This document shows, in pieces, positions 39,777 through 40,087 of a DNA stretch of 40,087 nucleotides (its first letter is position 1; every line of letters begins with the position of its first letter). The notes under the pieces are model-generated. The model worked only from the letters and a program-made list of their open reading frames with translations. It did no database searches and had not been told where the DNA came from. The stretch is taken from contig NW_003155737.1 of NCBI RefSeq assembly GCF_000003605.2, positions 214,561 through 254,647 on the forward strand, given 5' to 3'. This DNA is from Saccoglossus kowalevskii (lineage: Eukaryota > Hemichordata > Enteropneusta > Harrimaniidae). A program made the translations under genes and the position numbers.

Positions 39777-40087
39777 ATTTCACCATCGGCTGTGGTTTCA
39801 CTATTAGCTGCAGTTTCACCACCGGCTGCAGTTTCACTATCGGCTGCAGTTTTACCACTGGCTACGGTTCCAATATTGGCTGCGGTTTCACCATCAGCTG
39901 CGGTTTCACCATCAGCTGGGGTTTCAATATTGGCTGCAGTTTCACTATTGGCTGCAGTTTCAATAGTATTGGCTGCGGTTTCAATAGTATTGGCTGTGGT
40001 TTCACCATCGGCTGCGGTTTCACCATCGGCTGCGGGTTCACCAACGGCTGCGGTTTCGTCATCGGCTGCGGTTTCGTCATCGGCTGC
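39777..40087. repeat. 18-bp minisatellite, runs off the right edge
   Basis: About 17 units related to GGCTGCGGTTTCACCATC, some 21 bp. On the - strand two frames are open: one reads KPQPMV, the other an acidic ETAADG/ETAANS hexapeptide repeat that stays open from the window edge to a TGA at 39740-39742. No splice site clearly joins it to exon p1, so it is listed as a repeat. Confidence 0.9.

Overview
This is a piece of an animal nuclear genome. It is AT-rich, has many introns with GT-AG borders, contains a 447-base assembly gap (27440-27886), and is full of minisatellites, small inverted-repeat elements and a mariner relic. It carries a full-looking lanosterol synthase, which insects and nematodes lack. 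Together with the repeat load this suggests a marine invertebrate such as a hemichordate or lophotrochozoan. The phylum is an inference and is not proven by the sequence.

Two genes fill the window and converge tail to tail. On the + strand, 1213-12928 holds the last 12 coding exons of lanosterol synthase (LSS; 438 residues, about 60% of the enzyme). All splice phases agree, the catalytic DCTAE motif is present, and the active-site aromatics expected of a lanosterol-type cyclase are kept. On the - strand, 39192 down to 15698 holds 28 coding exons (1952 residues) of the C-terminal part of a giant coiled-coil centrosomal scaffold. It ends in a PACT domain and a YIQRLESLQTRL tail, and is the invertebrate counterpart of AKAP9 (AKAP450) and pericentrin. 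I assembled the exon chain by hand, and the phases match at all 27 junctions. The 5' parts of both genes lie outside the window.

Layout: 1-610 is a 48-bp minisatellite. 690-792 is a foldback element. 1213-12928 is LSS, with a degenerate repeat field (2828-4260, 6828-7385), a MITE (7497-7708) and a degraded mariner (8827-10041) in its introns. 12929 to about 14630 is the probable LSS 3' UTR with a 690-bp terminal-inverted-repeat element. 14649-15697 is the probable 3' UTR of the PACT gene. 15698-39192 is the PACT gene, with intronic repeats: a second copy of the MITE, a TATG/TGTA microsatellite, a 157-bp tandem array next to the gap with a nested retroposon, and a 48-bp array. 39777-40087 is an 18-bp array running off the edge.

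The most unusual signal is in LSS. At three exons (B, I, K), a minisatellite begins inside the exon and each unit carries the exon 3' end, the 5' splice site and the first intronic bases (93, 48 and 72 bp units). A fourth exon (G) shows an old two-copy version. At exon K there are 17 exact-length 72-bp units, open in the LSS frame through the first seven, so use of downstream donors would add 24-residue blocks, each with another QW-type motif. A second point of note is gene order. From memory, human LSS lies near PCNT on chromosome 21, and human AKAP9 converges on CYP51A1 (the next sterol enzyme) on chromosome 7. The LSS/PACT neighbourhood here may therefore keep an ancient linkage that predates the AKAP9/PCNT duplication.
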